Source of the DNA: Dryobates pubescens
Lineage: Eukaryota; Chordata; Aves; Piciformes; Picidae
Length of the DNA: 64,000 bases
Direction of reading: 5' to 3'
Assembly: GCF_014839835.1 (NCBI RefSeq)
Contig: NC_071644.1
Span: forward strand, 5,309,266 to 5,373,265
Position 1 is the stretch's first letter. The number at the start of each line of letters is the position of its first letter. Position numbers and translations under genes: made by a program. Of the stretch, positions 43,130 to 60,603 are shown in pieces. A model generated the notes under the pieces. It saw only the letters and a program-made list of their open reading frames with translations. It did not search any database and had not been told where the DNA came from.

Positions 43130-45290
43130 GGGAGGATGCTGGTGCTAGTTACCAGCCACTGCAAGGGAAGACCAAATTGAAAAACAGTTAGGCAGAAGAT
43201 TTCAAGGTCAGATTGAAGTCTGTTTTCCTTCCATCGATATTCGGCCTGCGATTGTTCATGTGAGTCTGCATTATACAGTTTTCAAGAGATTAAAACAACC
43301 ACCTGTAGTTCCTTCTGGTTATCCCTGGATGAAAACAACCATCTGCATGGTGCTGCAGAAGGTAAGTGGCAGGTGTAATGGGCAGATGATAGAAGAATGA
43401 TGAATCTTAGAAGTTTAGAAAAAGCTGAAACTAAATACCGGATTTCACTCCCTGCTTCTTTAAAGTACAACAGTACTGTTCCATTTTTGAACTTCATCTG
43501 CTTAAGAATTGGTGAAAATAAGGAAATTTCACTACTTCTTAATTTCTCCTCATACAACACGGATTTTTGCCTCTCTATTCTTTTCTTTCATGAGAATATT
43601 CTGGTTTGCTGAAATGGTTTCTCCTTGAACAAATGAAAACCAGAATATGCTACAGGCCATTCTCCTGCATTTGCTGTTTGTGAGATGTCCCAGACATCTG
43701 TGTTGAGCACTGAATAGTCTGCCATTGTTTCTACAGCAACATCACTGCCTACAAAAATCCCACAAGGTCACCCTCACATTCTGTCTCCTTTACAAAGAAG
43801 CTGAGTGATGTTCTCAGCTGCCATAGTGGTGAGATATCATCACAGCTAAAGCTTGTGACAGCTACAATGGACAAACATCAAATAGCCCTGGAATAAAAGG
43901 AAGTCTTGCAAGGCTTTGCATTTGGCAACTTTTCTGTGCTTTCAAGAGTTTCACAAACTTTAAAAATATTCATTATTACTGCAGAGTTGTTCAGCATTTG
44001 AAGGGTTTGGTGCTACTTGCAATGCAGTCTTCACAGGAGCATCAGCTAAAGGAGTTACTATGGGAACAGGCAAGGAAAGGAGTTAGACTTGCCTTTGTAA
44101 TGCATAAAGCCCTACTTTCCACAGAAAGTGACTCATTGCAAACTTGAAAAGGGTTCATTTTCCCCTTTAAAGAAAAAAAAAGGCAAAGACAAAATAGAGA
44201 AGATTGAAAATATTTAGTGTCTTTTCTGGGGGTATTATTTTCTCACTGCTAATTTTACAGTCTTGAGAAACAGGTAATTATTGCATCAGAAACTCACCTT
44301 GTAGCACTTCATATCTGCCTAGAAAATGAGAATATGATTTATTAGCTTGCACATACGCTCAGTCTCCTAATCTGGAATGACATCCTCTCTCTAGGACTGT
44401 TTTTTTGCAGACAGCAGCTTCATGGTTTATGAAAAGGGAAGGAAATTACAAAGAGGTATCATCCCATGATTGCCTTCAGTTATGTCATCCTTATAACCAG
44501 CACAGGACTATCAGATCTGGGATCTGGTTTGTATAAAATAACCTTTATACACTCTAACTTTCTGGGGAAAGCTATGCAATTTGTTCATCCCAGAAGAGAA
44601 AAAGAAGAGTAGGTTCCAGTGATGATAGATACCCAGCCACTGCCTGAGCTGTACCATGAACTGTCTACTCTCACTGTATAATAACATCAGGAGCTTTGAT
44701 TAATTATGTATTACTTGGCACTGCTTGACACGATTCTGATCATTGCAGGTTGACCACAAGATCCAAAACAGCAGCCCAGCTCCTGCTATGCAGGGATGAG
44801 AGATCTGCATGCAGGTCTGTGTTTAGTTTCACAAAAGAGAGAACAGTGTTAAAATAATGTTATGCCAAATACTAAATGAAATACAGACTCAAGATGGGGA
44901 AATTAAGCAAAAGGGTCTGCAGTCAGATTTTCCTTTAATTGTAGGACATCCTGGATGATTTTTCCTTCTTAAAGAAAAGTGAGGTGCCCTGTGATGTAGT
45001 CATTTTCATGTATGCTTATACACAATATCAGTATGCTTATACATAATCTTACCAACATTTAGCATGCACTCTTGCAGTCCTGCTCGTGATTAGCTGGATT
45101 GGACATGTGTTTGCTCAAAACCCCATCAGAGTATGGGTGCAGTGGGTTTTGGGATGGTTCTGAAAACCAACTGTTAGCTTCTCTGGGTAAGCAGGCAGTT
45201 AGCAGTGTGCTTTAGTCCACCTAATTTACATTTCGGAGGTAAATATTTATTCATCACGCTTTTCTGTCTGTAGAACATAAACACCATTAA
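43130..45290 (-). other. NMNAT1 5' intron
   Basis: The inferred intron between the non-coding first exon and the first coding exon. I see no repeat or exon in it. Confidence 0.5.
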
Positions 45291-45551
45291 ATACTGGGGT
45301 CACGGCGCGCTGGCGGATGCTAGCAGCTCCCTCACAAGCAGCACTTCAGTTCCTGGTCGTTTCAGCACCTCCTCCCCACAGCTCCGCTCCGCCGGAGGCC
45401 TGCAAATGGCTACGGCCCCGAGGACTCAGGGCGCAGCTCAGGTCCCAGCCCCGCGGCTCTGCGGCCGCTGCGGCCGCCACGGCTCCCACCGGCGGCCCCG
45501 CTGCCCCCGCCCCGCCTCGAGCCGGCCGCGCCTCCCGCCGCCCGCGCTTAC

Positions 45552-45630
45552 CGCCCGGGGCCGCGCCGCCAGCTCCTTGCACAGGGCCCGCACTGGGCGG
45601 CGCGGCCGTGCCGCGCTCTCATTGGCCCGG
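45552..45630 (-). other. NMNAT1: Probable non-coding first exon of NMNAT1
   Basis: The minus strand ends in GGGCG before GTAAGCG, a good donor, inside the CpG island. The exon's 5' limit is only estimated. It would splice over about 2.4 kb to an acceptor near 43120, just before the start codon. Confidence 0.6.
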
Positions 45631-45645
45631 GCGCGCCGGAAGCGG
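45621..45645. promoter_or_regulatory. CCAAT (minus strand) and ETS/GABP-type site in the divergent promoter
   Basis: ATTGG at 45621-45625 is an inverted CCAAT. CCGGAAGCGG at 45636-45645 is an ETS-family core. Both are typical of bidirectional CpG promoters. Motif matches are by eye. Confidence 0.55.
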
Positions 45646-45649
45646 CGCC

Positions 45650-45733
45650 TAACGGACGCGGCCCGCTCCCCGTTCCCTTCGGCTCTCGTTGCGGCTTCTG
45701 TTGCCGCTCCCACCCGGCCGCGGCCTGCCCCAG
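45650..45733 (+). other. LZIC: Probable non-coding first exon of LZIC
   Basis: It ends in CCCCAG before GTGAGGCGG in the CpG island. The 5' limit is estimated. It joins the acceptor TTTTCCTAG at 46639, giving a short remaining 5' UTR (46640-46682) before the ATG. Confidence 0.65.
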
Positions 45734-46673
45734 GTGAGGCGGCGGCCGCAGGCCCGGCGGCGGGCAGGGCTGAGGCGGGCGGAGAGGGCGGTCACGGCTT
45801 CCTTCCTGTGCAGGCGACCCTGCCTGCAGGAGTGCGGCTGGCGCGGACTCACCTCCGTGAAGTGCGGGAGTCAAGGAGGAAGAGCCAGGCTGGAGCTTGG
45901 CCTCGGGATTAGGCAGGACCCGGATAGTGCCCAAGTTCTTTCTCGGTTCTCTTACACCTAACTCTGCTGTTCGCTCTCCTCTCTCGCACCTTTCTAGCAG
46001 AGAGGGTCACCTTTCCTTGTCTCTGTTCCGGCTGCTGGAGCCGGTGGCGTTGGTGCAAACCTCAGAATTGTCGGTCAGAGGTTGTGGTGCTGGTTTGATA
46101 GCCTGGGGTATCCCATTGATGCTGCCCACGGCCAGATGTCGACTCCTGTTTGGTACCCGAAGAAGCACTATTGTCCTCTAGAATGTTCACGTTTTCTACA
46201 GGCAACGCTTCTGTCTGAAGCTCTTGCAGGCCTTAGACACTTGCATCCGGGTTGTTCTGTGTATTAGCATATCTGCCATTGCTTATCTAGGTTGAAGCTA
46301 TTTAATGCTTTCCCAAGGAGTCCCTTGGAAGAGTAGAATCTGTTTCATATAGAGGAGCCTCAGTATTTTGCTATTGCCACTTGGTTTCAAGCTTGTTTGT
46401 GTTGTAGCAGTTTCAGTCACTACCCTGGTAAGCTGCCTCTTGCTACAAAGATAACATTCCTGTAGAGCCAGCTTATCATTTCTGTATTTCCGCTGCAAGG
46501 AGCTCCCAGTGTTTTGATTAGACATTCTGTGATTCTGGTTTGGTTGTTTGCTTTTTGGTTTTGTTTTTTCTTCTGATGGAGCATTTAAAAATCAGCTTTA
46601 ATTTGTTCATACACAACAATAAAATATTCTTTTTCCTAGGAGTGTCATGTAACAAATTAAAATTTTCATCTGA

Positions 46674-52502
<5,829 letters not shown>

Positions 52503-52821
52503 AGAGGTGCGTGAGGCTTGTGTCTCTCCAGTTATCAGCAGCATTGGAATTCTGTCATATTGCATTTGGGTGTTCTGTTTTTAACGTTGGAAAAAAGCAG
52601 GGCAAAGCAAAACACAAATCCTAAACCTCTTGGGTTCTTAACCAGAAGATATGAAGCAAACAGCCTTAAGTGCACTTTGGAACCCTGGTGTCTGTAACCC
52701 TTAGTAATGTAAGCTCTGAGGCTGAACACTAAGTGGGTACTCTAAAAACAAAAGCATGGTCTGACTGTCTTTGGAAAGAATCAGCTGTTTTCAACTTTTC
52801 TGAGTGTCTATTTCTCTAACT

Positions 52822-52827
52822 ATTAAA
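52822..52827 (+). terminator. Candidate poly(A) signal of LZIC
   Basis: ATTAAA about 320 bp past the stop. AATAAA hexamers much further on (near 56100 and 56317) would make a 3' UTR of nearly 4 kb. The choice cannot be settled by eye. Confidence 0.3.
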
Positions 52828-52829
52828 CC

Positions 52830-55800
52830 ATAATCTTTTTGCATGTGGTTGGAGTAAGCAGATCCTTCTGTGGAACAGTCCTAACGAGTGGTTTTTGGGG
52901 TGATTCTGCACATTGCTTTCAAGTTGTCTTAAACTTTGTCTGGACTCACATACTAAGTAGTTTGTATGGGGAATAGGTTGAAGCTCTGAAAAACTGACAT
53001 AGCTAATTTGAAATGCCATCTTTCTACAAACTTATTTGCAGAAGAACCCAGATGAGACTGGATGCTCATCATTGGCCCTTAGCTGCTTGTTTGCTGTGCA
53101 GATGAACAAGCATCATTGTGTCCTAGCCTAGGCTGACAAACAATGGAAGTCCTGTAGAGAAGCTTCTGGAGTAATTTAACTTTGTGTATTGAAATGACAG
53201 GGAATGGCTAGGAAATGGCAATGAGAAGCCCTTTGTGTGACTTTTCTAGTTTGGGGTATTAAAACTACATGCTACCATTATTTCCTGGTATTGCTGGGAT
53301 AGCATGAAATAGCTTGCAAGCAGAAACAAGTTTTAAAAGGGTAGGGGGGGAAGCTCTCATTACATATTCAATGCAAGTGTTGCTCAGTCTATTTATCAGA
53401 TGGTGGAGCTGCTGAGAGAGGAGGGCTTGTGCCTTCACAAAGAAGTTAGGCTCTTGAATAATTTTCAGGGTGTTGTAAGATTTAAAATCACATATTGTTG
53501 AATTTTTATCTCCCCGTCTGAAGGAACTACTTGGGATATGTGTTTAACTTCCAAATTAACTGGGGATTTTTTTGGTGAGATCCATGTTAGGGATCTTTTT
53601 CTTAAACTGCTGCCTGTTTCACACTTTAATTCAGTACTTGTTAGCATTTTGTGTTAGCTGACTGGAAGCCTGTATTCCACTGAGAGTTTTTTCAGCTTAA
53701 GACGTGCATTTCAAGTCTGCTCTACCCTTGGTAAATATTCAGATGCTGACCTAATGATACTGGTAACCAAAAAGAAAAAAGACATTTATTGTTTGAATTT
53801 TATACCTGTTACTCTTCTTATTCTAAAGGAAAGTATACAGCTTCTAGCTGTAAAAACAAACAACAAAAAAAGGGGGCAAAAAACCACCACGCAAAAAGTA
53901 CTTAATGCAAAAAAAACAGTTATTTCTCTCTGTTTCTGTGCAAGGAGAGTTCAAACAGAAGACAGTTTTGGATCCTTTAGACTATATGTTTTAACAGGGA
54001 GTTAGTGCTTCCTTTCTTTGGGGAGCTTCAGAGGTGGAGAAAGTGTTAGCAAAATCTCATTGGCCAAGGGAGTGTTTGGCTGTGTGTGGTGATGTGCTAT
54101 TGTTATCTGGCACCCCTTAGAGAAGTGTGACTTGCCAGTTCCCCTTCCCATAAGATGGGGCAGGAATGTATTGTGAGAAGAAAGCTGCCATTTTGTTGCT
54201 TTAACTCTGCATATTATCTGGGTTTTATCTAGGTGATAACTTTTCCTTAAATGAGAGCAAAGTGCAATAACCAAATGCAACAGAGGTTGATGCTTATGCA
54301 ACAAATGATATTAAAAAGAGGTGGAACAGAGATCTCTACCTGTATTGCTAGAGTGCTAGGTGTATATGCAGGACAACTGGATTTTGTGCTAGTTTTAGTG
54401 ATTGGGTGTATTTTGATGTCTTATTTAAGTTTGAAGCATGCTTATGATCTGTCAAATGTGATAGATGCTTTCACAGTCTGTTCCTGGAAAGATAAGGATG
54501 GTGATATTCCTGGAAAGATCAGAATTCCCAGGGAATAAGTGATCTTGTTTCCATCTTGTTAGTGCTTTGAACTATAAAAATTAAGAAATGTGCTAAAAGG
54601 ATGATACTGAGATTCTTTTAGTAATGGTTTATAAAGCAACTTTTAAACCCAAATGTTGGGGGGATTTAGTTCCAGTTTATGGTGGAAGAGAATGGCTGTT
54701 CTGGCAACAGTGGAGTTGACCCTGCCTTTGTCAGCAAAGAAGGTGGCCCACTGCTTCAAGGAATCGTGTGTTTAATGGAGCAGAACTTCTGTGTTTTACA
54801 TATCACATATATGTCTTAGGATTTTATAGCTAGGCTTGAGCTTCAGTGAGAGCTGCTGGTAAATTGAGTAGACTGTGGATACTCTCTTGCTATGTTAATC
54901 TCTGTGTCACTTAGAGACTAAGTGGGTAGCATAGTCTCTAAACTTAAAATTCATGTGATCAGTCATTTAGATCGCACTTATGGGGCATAAATACCTTATA
55001 AATAAGGAAATCTAATTGTAAAGTAGGACTGGAGTAGGGTCAAGCAGGAAATATGTGGTTTAGAATGTCTTTTGATTTAATAGGTTTTCCTTTGGAAATG
55101 TAGTTTTTTAGAACTGAAAGGACAGACAGTATAGACAGTGTCATTGATGTCTTTCACTGATGGAACTTTGTTCTGCTTTCTTTTTACTTCGATGAGGTCT
55201 TTTCTGTCCATTATATCAGAACTGTTTTCCTGTCTGGGCCAGTGTTATGTTCTCTGACAAAGGCTGTGATTGCAGCTTAATAGCTGAGAGCAGCTTATTA
55301 AAAGGCATTATTAGACAGTCTAAAATTATTGAAAACAAAACAGTCCGTGGGGACTGTAGCTGCCTTCTTTTCCTTTCTGCTCATTACTGGTGCTAAGTAA
55401 CTCTTCTCCCCCCCCACACCCCCCAACCTGCTTGCAGCATTAGTATGTAAATTAAATCTCTTGGTGCTCCCACAGATCTCAGTAAGTTTACAGTATAATG
55501 ATATGGAAATCTTTTGCCTTGTAGTTTGAGAGGTGTATGTTTCCAGGAGAAACTCTTGTTTTGTTGATTTGCAACTATTTCAGGATTCTTTCAAAGTTTC
55601 TGTACTGCAGGCAGTTGTACAACTCCTATTAAACTGATCCTTGACTGAATTTATTTTTAACGTTGTGCTCCTTCTGCTTTTGAAAAGCTTTCTCATGGTT
55701 TAGATGGACAAAGGTGTGATTGAGATCAGTGATCAGTGTTACTGCAAGGTTCAGTATGCCAGGCCAGGACTCCCTTCCCAACACTGCAAAGGATCGGAAG

Positions 55801-58800
55801 GCATAGCTCTGACCCAGAGGCTGGGTATGTCCTGCAGAATGCCCTGACTATCAGTGCCATTTAAAGAGGAAGCTATTGCCTATATGAAGCTATTCATCTG
55901 TTGACCCCAGTAAATAGTTGTTTAAGTCACCTGCTTGAAGTGGTTAGATTAATTTCAGAGGTGTGGTAAGTTAATTGGTATGCTGTGCTAAGTACTTTGC
56001 CAGATAATCCTGGGACGTACCTCCACTGCAATCTCAAATGTTTCTGCAGGGGCTAGAAAGAAGTCCACAATCTCTTTATTATAATGCAGTTATTTGCTCA
56101 AATAAAAACTGGTAACAAAAGAACAACTGCTAAATGAAAGCACGGGTTTGTTGTTTAACATACAAGCTTGTTTGAGTTGCACCCAGGCTCAGCTGTAGAG
56201 CCAGGCAGATCACTTATTTTCAACACCTCTTTCTCTCCTGGAGTAAAATACAGGATTATGAGACTTGAATATCGAGTGCTGTGAAGTTGTTATTGATCAT
56301 ACATGCCTTTGAAGAATAAAAGTCCTTTGTTTTTTGTTTATCCTTTTTTTACTTCTGAAATAAGAATGGTAGAGTACAGTCACTTTAAAAACATCAGCAA
56401 AGTTGCCCAGAGTTCTTTTTGGCCATATATAACCCCTTTTTTTAATCTTCTTTCTCTATAAGGTGAGTCTAGTGATTGTACTGATCTAAAAGAAAGAGTG
56501 TTAGAGAAAATTGAAGCTTCAAATGCTCTGTCTCTCTTTCTTCTGTCTTTGTCTCTTTGTATTATTTCCTTTCTTTGATCTTGAATGGCAAAGTAGCAAG
56601 TTGTCTTTGTCTTAAAGCAAAAAGACAAGATTTCTTAAGAGATCCTTTAGTTCATCATGTTACCTTGCCTGTTAAAATCAAGTTCATTTTGATGGAGAAT
56701 TCTATTGTCTCATTAGTGGCTGAAATGGTAGGCAAATTGAAATAGAACCATTTGGTTTTGTTCCCAGTATGGCCATTTCCTTCCTATAGAAGGACAAATA
56801 CAATTTTCACACTGTAAAGAAATAAAAGCCAGCCTGCAGGCATCTTTTAGCTCCTACATTTCCATTATTTTTAAATTATCCTCACTGAGTTCTGGGGAAG
56901 TCTTTTCTATTAGGGCAGTAAACTCTTCTTTCAAATCTGTCTGCTTAGCTACCTACAAGGGAGGAACAGAAGTGCTCATGTTGGGGAGGTTTTCTTTAGG
57001 ACTCATGGAAAATGTGACACCTTGTCTTGGAATGAGGTTGCATAGGTTTTAACTTTTATAGGGAGGGGATAGAATTACTGAGGTTGCCCAAGATTGCTCT
57101 CCCTTCACTTTTAAATACTCGAGCTTCCCACCTCAGTCACACAGGAGATGCTGGTGTTGAGAGCATCTGAAAAGGTGGCCTAAAGTTTCTGGCACTACTT
57201 ACTCTGAAACATTTTTTCTTCTTGTTAGTCTGTAAGGTAAGGTTTTAAAAGAGGAAATATAGCCATAAGGATAGTGGACATAGGTGTAGGTAAGGCACTA
57301 CTGTGCCACACACTGAAATATCTACTGTAATCTAACACTCTAATTATTTAATAGCAGATTTATTTTTAAAGCAATTTCTGATCCGGATATCTCTTTGTAC
57401 CTCGGTATTGTAATGATAATGTTTAGGATCTTGTTTTCAACATACCTCCAGAAGTAGGTCAGTAACGATGGCAGATGTTCTGAAAGCCATTAGGCAGAAC
57501 CACCTGCAGATCCTGCAGACAGAGAAGTGTTAATGTCTGGGTGAACAGCTCTTCTTTGGAGTGTCCAGTTAATAGCCTTGAGAGCTGGAGATTAAAATGA
57601 AGTTCTTTAATGTTGTCATAAAAGAGTGTGCTTTGCAGCTTTGTAAATCCCAAATTTAACCTGGGAACACTTCTGTTTTTGAATAAAATATGCAGCTGAG
57701 AAGGTTTCTTACTGTATTAACAAAAAAAGAAAAAGACATAGTCATTGCTACTTTTTTTTTTTTAATGCTAAAGGCCTTTTTTGTCCATCTCTTAAGTACC
57801 TCTGCATACCTCCACACTGTGTGGTCTGCAGAAATATTAGGGGGGTTGGACAAGATGACCTTTGAGGGTCCCTTCCAATGCAATACAATGCATGAATCAG
57901 TGAACTAAGGCAGCTGAACTATTTCTTTAATTTTCTGGTATATGCTCTCCAGTCTTCACCAGTTGTGCTTGCCACTGGTCATGGACATTTCAACTGATTG
58001 TTGTGAACCTCCATCATTTATTATAGTGTCCCAAAGACTTGATTGGTTGAACTGTGTTTAATTTTCAGCAACACTGCACTCTTCTGCATCAGAGCATGAT
58101 TTGGATGGATTGGAATTGTCAGACTAAGTCTGAAATACAAAACATTATCAAAAGAAAAAGAGATCTCAGACTCAAAACAATTCCCTCATTGGGTACCATA
58201 CACATCTTTGAGAGAAGCAGGAGATTTCATCATTGTTGTGTGTGGTTAAATCAGGTGGATAATGAAGGCATAGCTTGTGTGTACAGATGCTGCTGGGAGC
58301 TCTTAATGAGAGGGAGATGCCAACAAATACAGAGGGACTCAGATGCTGGAAGCAGCTGTACTGTGAAGGAATCCTAAATGAATCTCAGAACTGATTAAGA
58401 ATGGGAGATTAGAGAAGGACAGAGTAAATTTGTGGATTCAGGGAAGGTTTCAAGATGTTTTGACTTACTAGAACAATCAATGGTCTCATCAAACAGAAGA
58501 AATTAGAAGCTGTTGAAAAGAAAAATTCATTTAATCTGTTAGATTTTATTTATTTTTTTACAAAATAATACCCAAGCTTTATTCAGTACTTGTAAAAGTG
58601 TTAGAAAGACAACCTTTAGATAATTAAACTAACATTCCCCTGCTGATGCCACACTGTATTCTTCCCATTTTGTGCTGGGGACAAGTAGAGTGGTGATTGG
58701 TAAGATAATAGGTTTGATCAAGTGCAGTGCCCTTCTGTCTTATCCTTACTTTGTGAATGTTGGTACATTCCCATCAGGCATGAACCATTTTTTACTAAAT

Positions 58801-60010
58801 CTGTTACAGAACTGGAAGCTGAGAGATCTCTTAAGAATCCATCGTGGCTTAGGATGATACAAGTGATAATTATAGTGTCAAGATGTCACCTTGCTTGCTA
58901 GTGAAACATCTTGGTAAGCTTGATGGTAAGAGAGTAAGGTGAGGCAGAAGATGATTTAGACTCAGTTAAGCAAATAAATCTAAACTTCTCCAGGGGCAGA
59001 GGAAGCCTTATAGTTATCTCTGTCTGCTAAATCCCTTTCTAAATAAAGGCAGGATGCTAAATTGATGCTATGTGATGTTATCGGTAGGAAAATTCATACT
59101 ATTGCAAAGATGCAAATGATGGCTTAATTATATGCTCCTGCTAGCATGAGATGCTTTCAGATCTTCTCCTTAGACTCATGTACAGTGCTAATTAGCAGTA
59201 ATCCAGCTGGAGGATCCCAGAGCAAGGCTTCTGCACATTTTTTTTTAAGCTTATGCTGGAGCTCTTACATTCTTTTCTTAAATAATTAATAATCATTACT
59301 GCCTGCTGTGTGGTAGGGATGTGCTAGTGATCTCAGATCCCAGCATATTTGCACCATTCCTGTTCCTGTCAGCAGCTTGGGTTTGCTCTTTGCAAAGGCT
59401 TTCATGTTAAGACCTTCATTAATTGGCAGTGGGGGTATGGATTTCAGTGGCACTGGGCTTTGATGTCATCGAGTAGCAAGCTGTTAAAGAAAGTGCCACC
59501 TGTTTCATTACTGTGACTGTTTTTGTGCAATTAAGTTAAATAGCAAGTAGAAAACGGATGGATTTTTCTAAGTCACACTCAGTACACAAAGCATTTTTAT
59601 TTCCAGGAATTTAGTATTTCCCTTGCTGACCCGAGCAGTGCTCTTCATAGGTAACAGCAGAATTGTGAAGCCTAGTGGGGAACCAAAATGCATATTAGTG
59701 GTGAGCAGAGGTTATGAACCTCTGATGGCTGGAGGTTTTCAGAAGATGGTGTTTCCCGTTTGCTGAATTAGGTTGAATTAACCTGCACTGAATTCGCAAT
59801 GTTTAACCTTCTTAGCACAGTAGGATTGAGGAGACTCATGTAACCTGTGCTAACATGATGTGGTTTACCCAACACGGCTCTGCCGCAGAAATGCTCCTCA
59901 GCCTCGCCCCGCCGAATAGGACAGCAAGGGGACAGCATGAAACGCTCGGCACCACGTCATTGCAGGCTCTGATTCCAAGGGTGGCTCTTAAGGTAAGCAT
60001 ACGGCAAATA
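52830..60010. other. Intergenic or LZIC 3' UTR region before CTNNBIP1
   Basis: About 7 kb. The only element I recognise is the CR1 tail at 57838. C-rich runs at 55408-55427 are simple sequence. Open frames are short and unlike known proteins. Confidence 0.5.
57838..57898 (+). mobile_element. CR1 LINE 3' tail remnant
   Basis: TAGGGGGGTTGGACAAGATG followed by ACCTTTGAGGGTCCCTTCCA matches a CR1 3' end. It is about 60 bp long and lies in the LZIC-CTNNBIP1 intergenic region. Confidence 0.78.
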
Positions 60011-60466
60011 GCAGGAACTGGCCTGCGTGCCCCCTTTAGTGCCAACCTCTCGCACGTCTCCTATCGCGATGGAACGGCTCTGTCGGGAGGGGTGGTCTGC
60101 AGCCCTTAGCAATAGTGGGGTGGTAGCCTCTGAGTACCTCCCGTTTCCCTGGAGAGCTGTGCTGAGCGCTCCTGCGGAAGCAGCCCCGCACTCAAGCTCT
60201 CCGTTCCCGTCGGGGTTGTGGCTCGGGTTCTGGCACGGCCTTTCCCGTGGCCCCGCCCCTGATCCGCCAGGCCCCGCCCTGCAAGACTGTCCCTTCCTCC
60301 CGGCTCCGCCCCGGCCGCGGGGTGCCGCCCCTTCCTGCCGGCTCGCTCTCGGGTGCTGCCTGCGGCGCTGCCGCTGCCCTGGGCGCCGGGACGCGGCGGG
60401 TCCCTCCCCCGGAGCCGCCCAGGCACCTCCCTCACTCCCTCCCTCTCCCGCCTTGGGCCGTCGCGG

Positions 60467-60473
60467 TGAGTCA
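60467..60473 (+). promoter_or_regulatory. AP-1-type site in the CTNNBIP1 island
   Basis: TGAGTCA, in GCGGTGAGTCACGAC, is a consensus AP-1 element about 135 bp before the first-exon donor. This is a motif match only. Confidence 0.4.
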
Positions 60474-60484
60474 CGACTGAGGAG

Positions 60485-60603
60485 GCGGCCGCTCCGCTCT
60501 GCTCGGCTCCGTTCGACTCGCCCGCCCGTTCTGAGCGCGCCCGGCTGCCGCCGCCGCCGCCCGTGCCGCAGGACCGCCGGGGCCGGCCCGGCCCCGCACG
60601 CAG
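60485..60603 (+). other. CTNNBIP1: Probable non-coding first exon of CTNNBIP1
   Basis: It ends GCACGCAG before the donor GTGAGCG at 60604. The 5' limit is a guess. No start codon matching the known MNREGAPGKSPEEM protein start occurs in this exon or elsewhere in the window. CTNNBIP1 (ICAT) inhibits beta-catenin/TCF. The assignment rests on synteny. Confidence 0.6.

Larger units (their letters stand above)
45300..45830. promoter_or_regulatory. Shared CpG-island divergent promoter of NMNAT1 (-) and LZIC (+)
   Basis: A CpG-dense block lies between the two head-to-head genes. A minus-strand donor GGCG|GTAAGC (exon side from 45552) and a plus-strand donor CCAG|GTGAGG (exon ends 45733) face away from each other, 180 bp apart. 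Both first exons must start between them, so this is a true bidirectional promoter. Confidence 0.85.

Noticed and set aside
45317-45934. Open frames of 90-168 codons around the NMNAT1/LZIC island
   Set aside because: They overlap on both strands in GC-rich sequence and cross the splice donors of the two first exons. Not coding.
55408-55427. C-rich run as a possible minus-strand quadruplex
   Set aside because: Only two long C-runs with one short spacer. It may be simple sequence and lies far from any mapped promoter.
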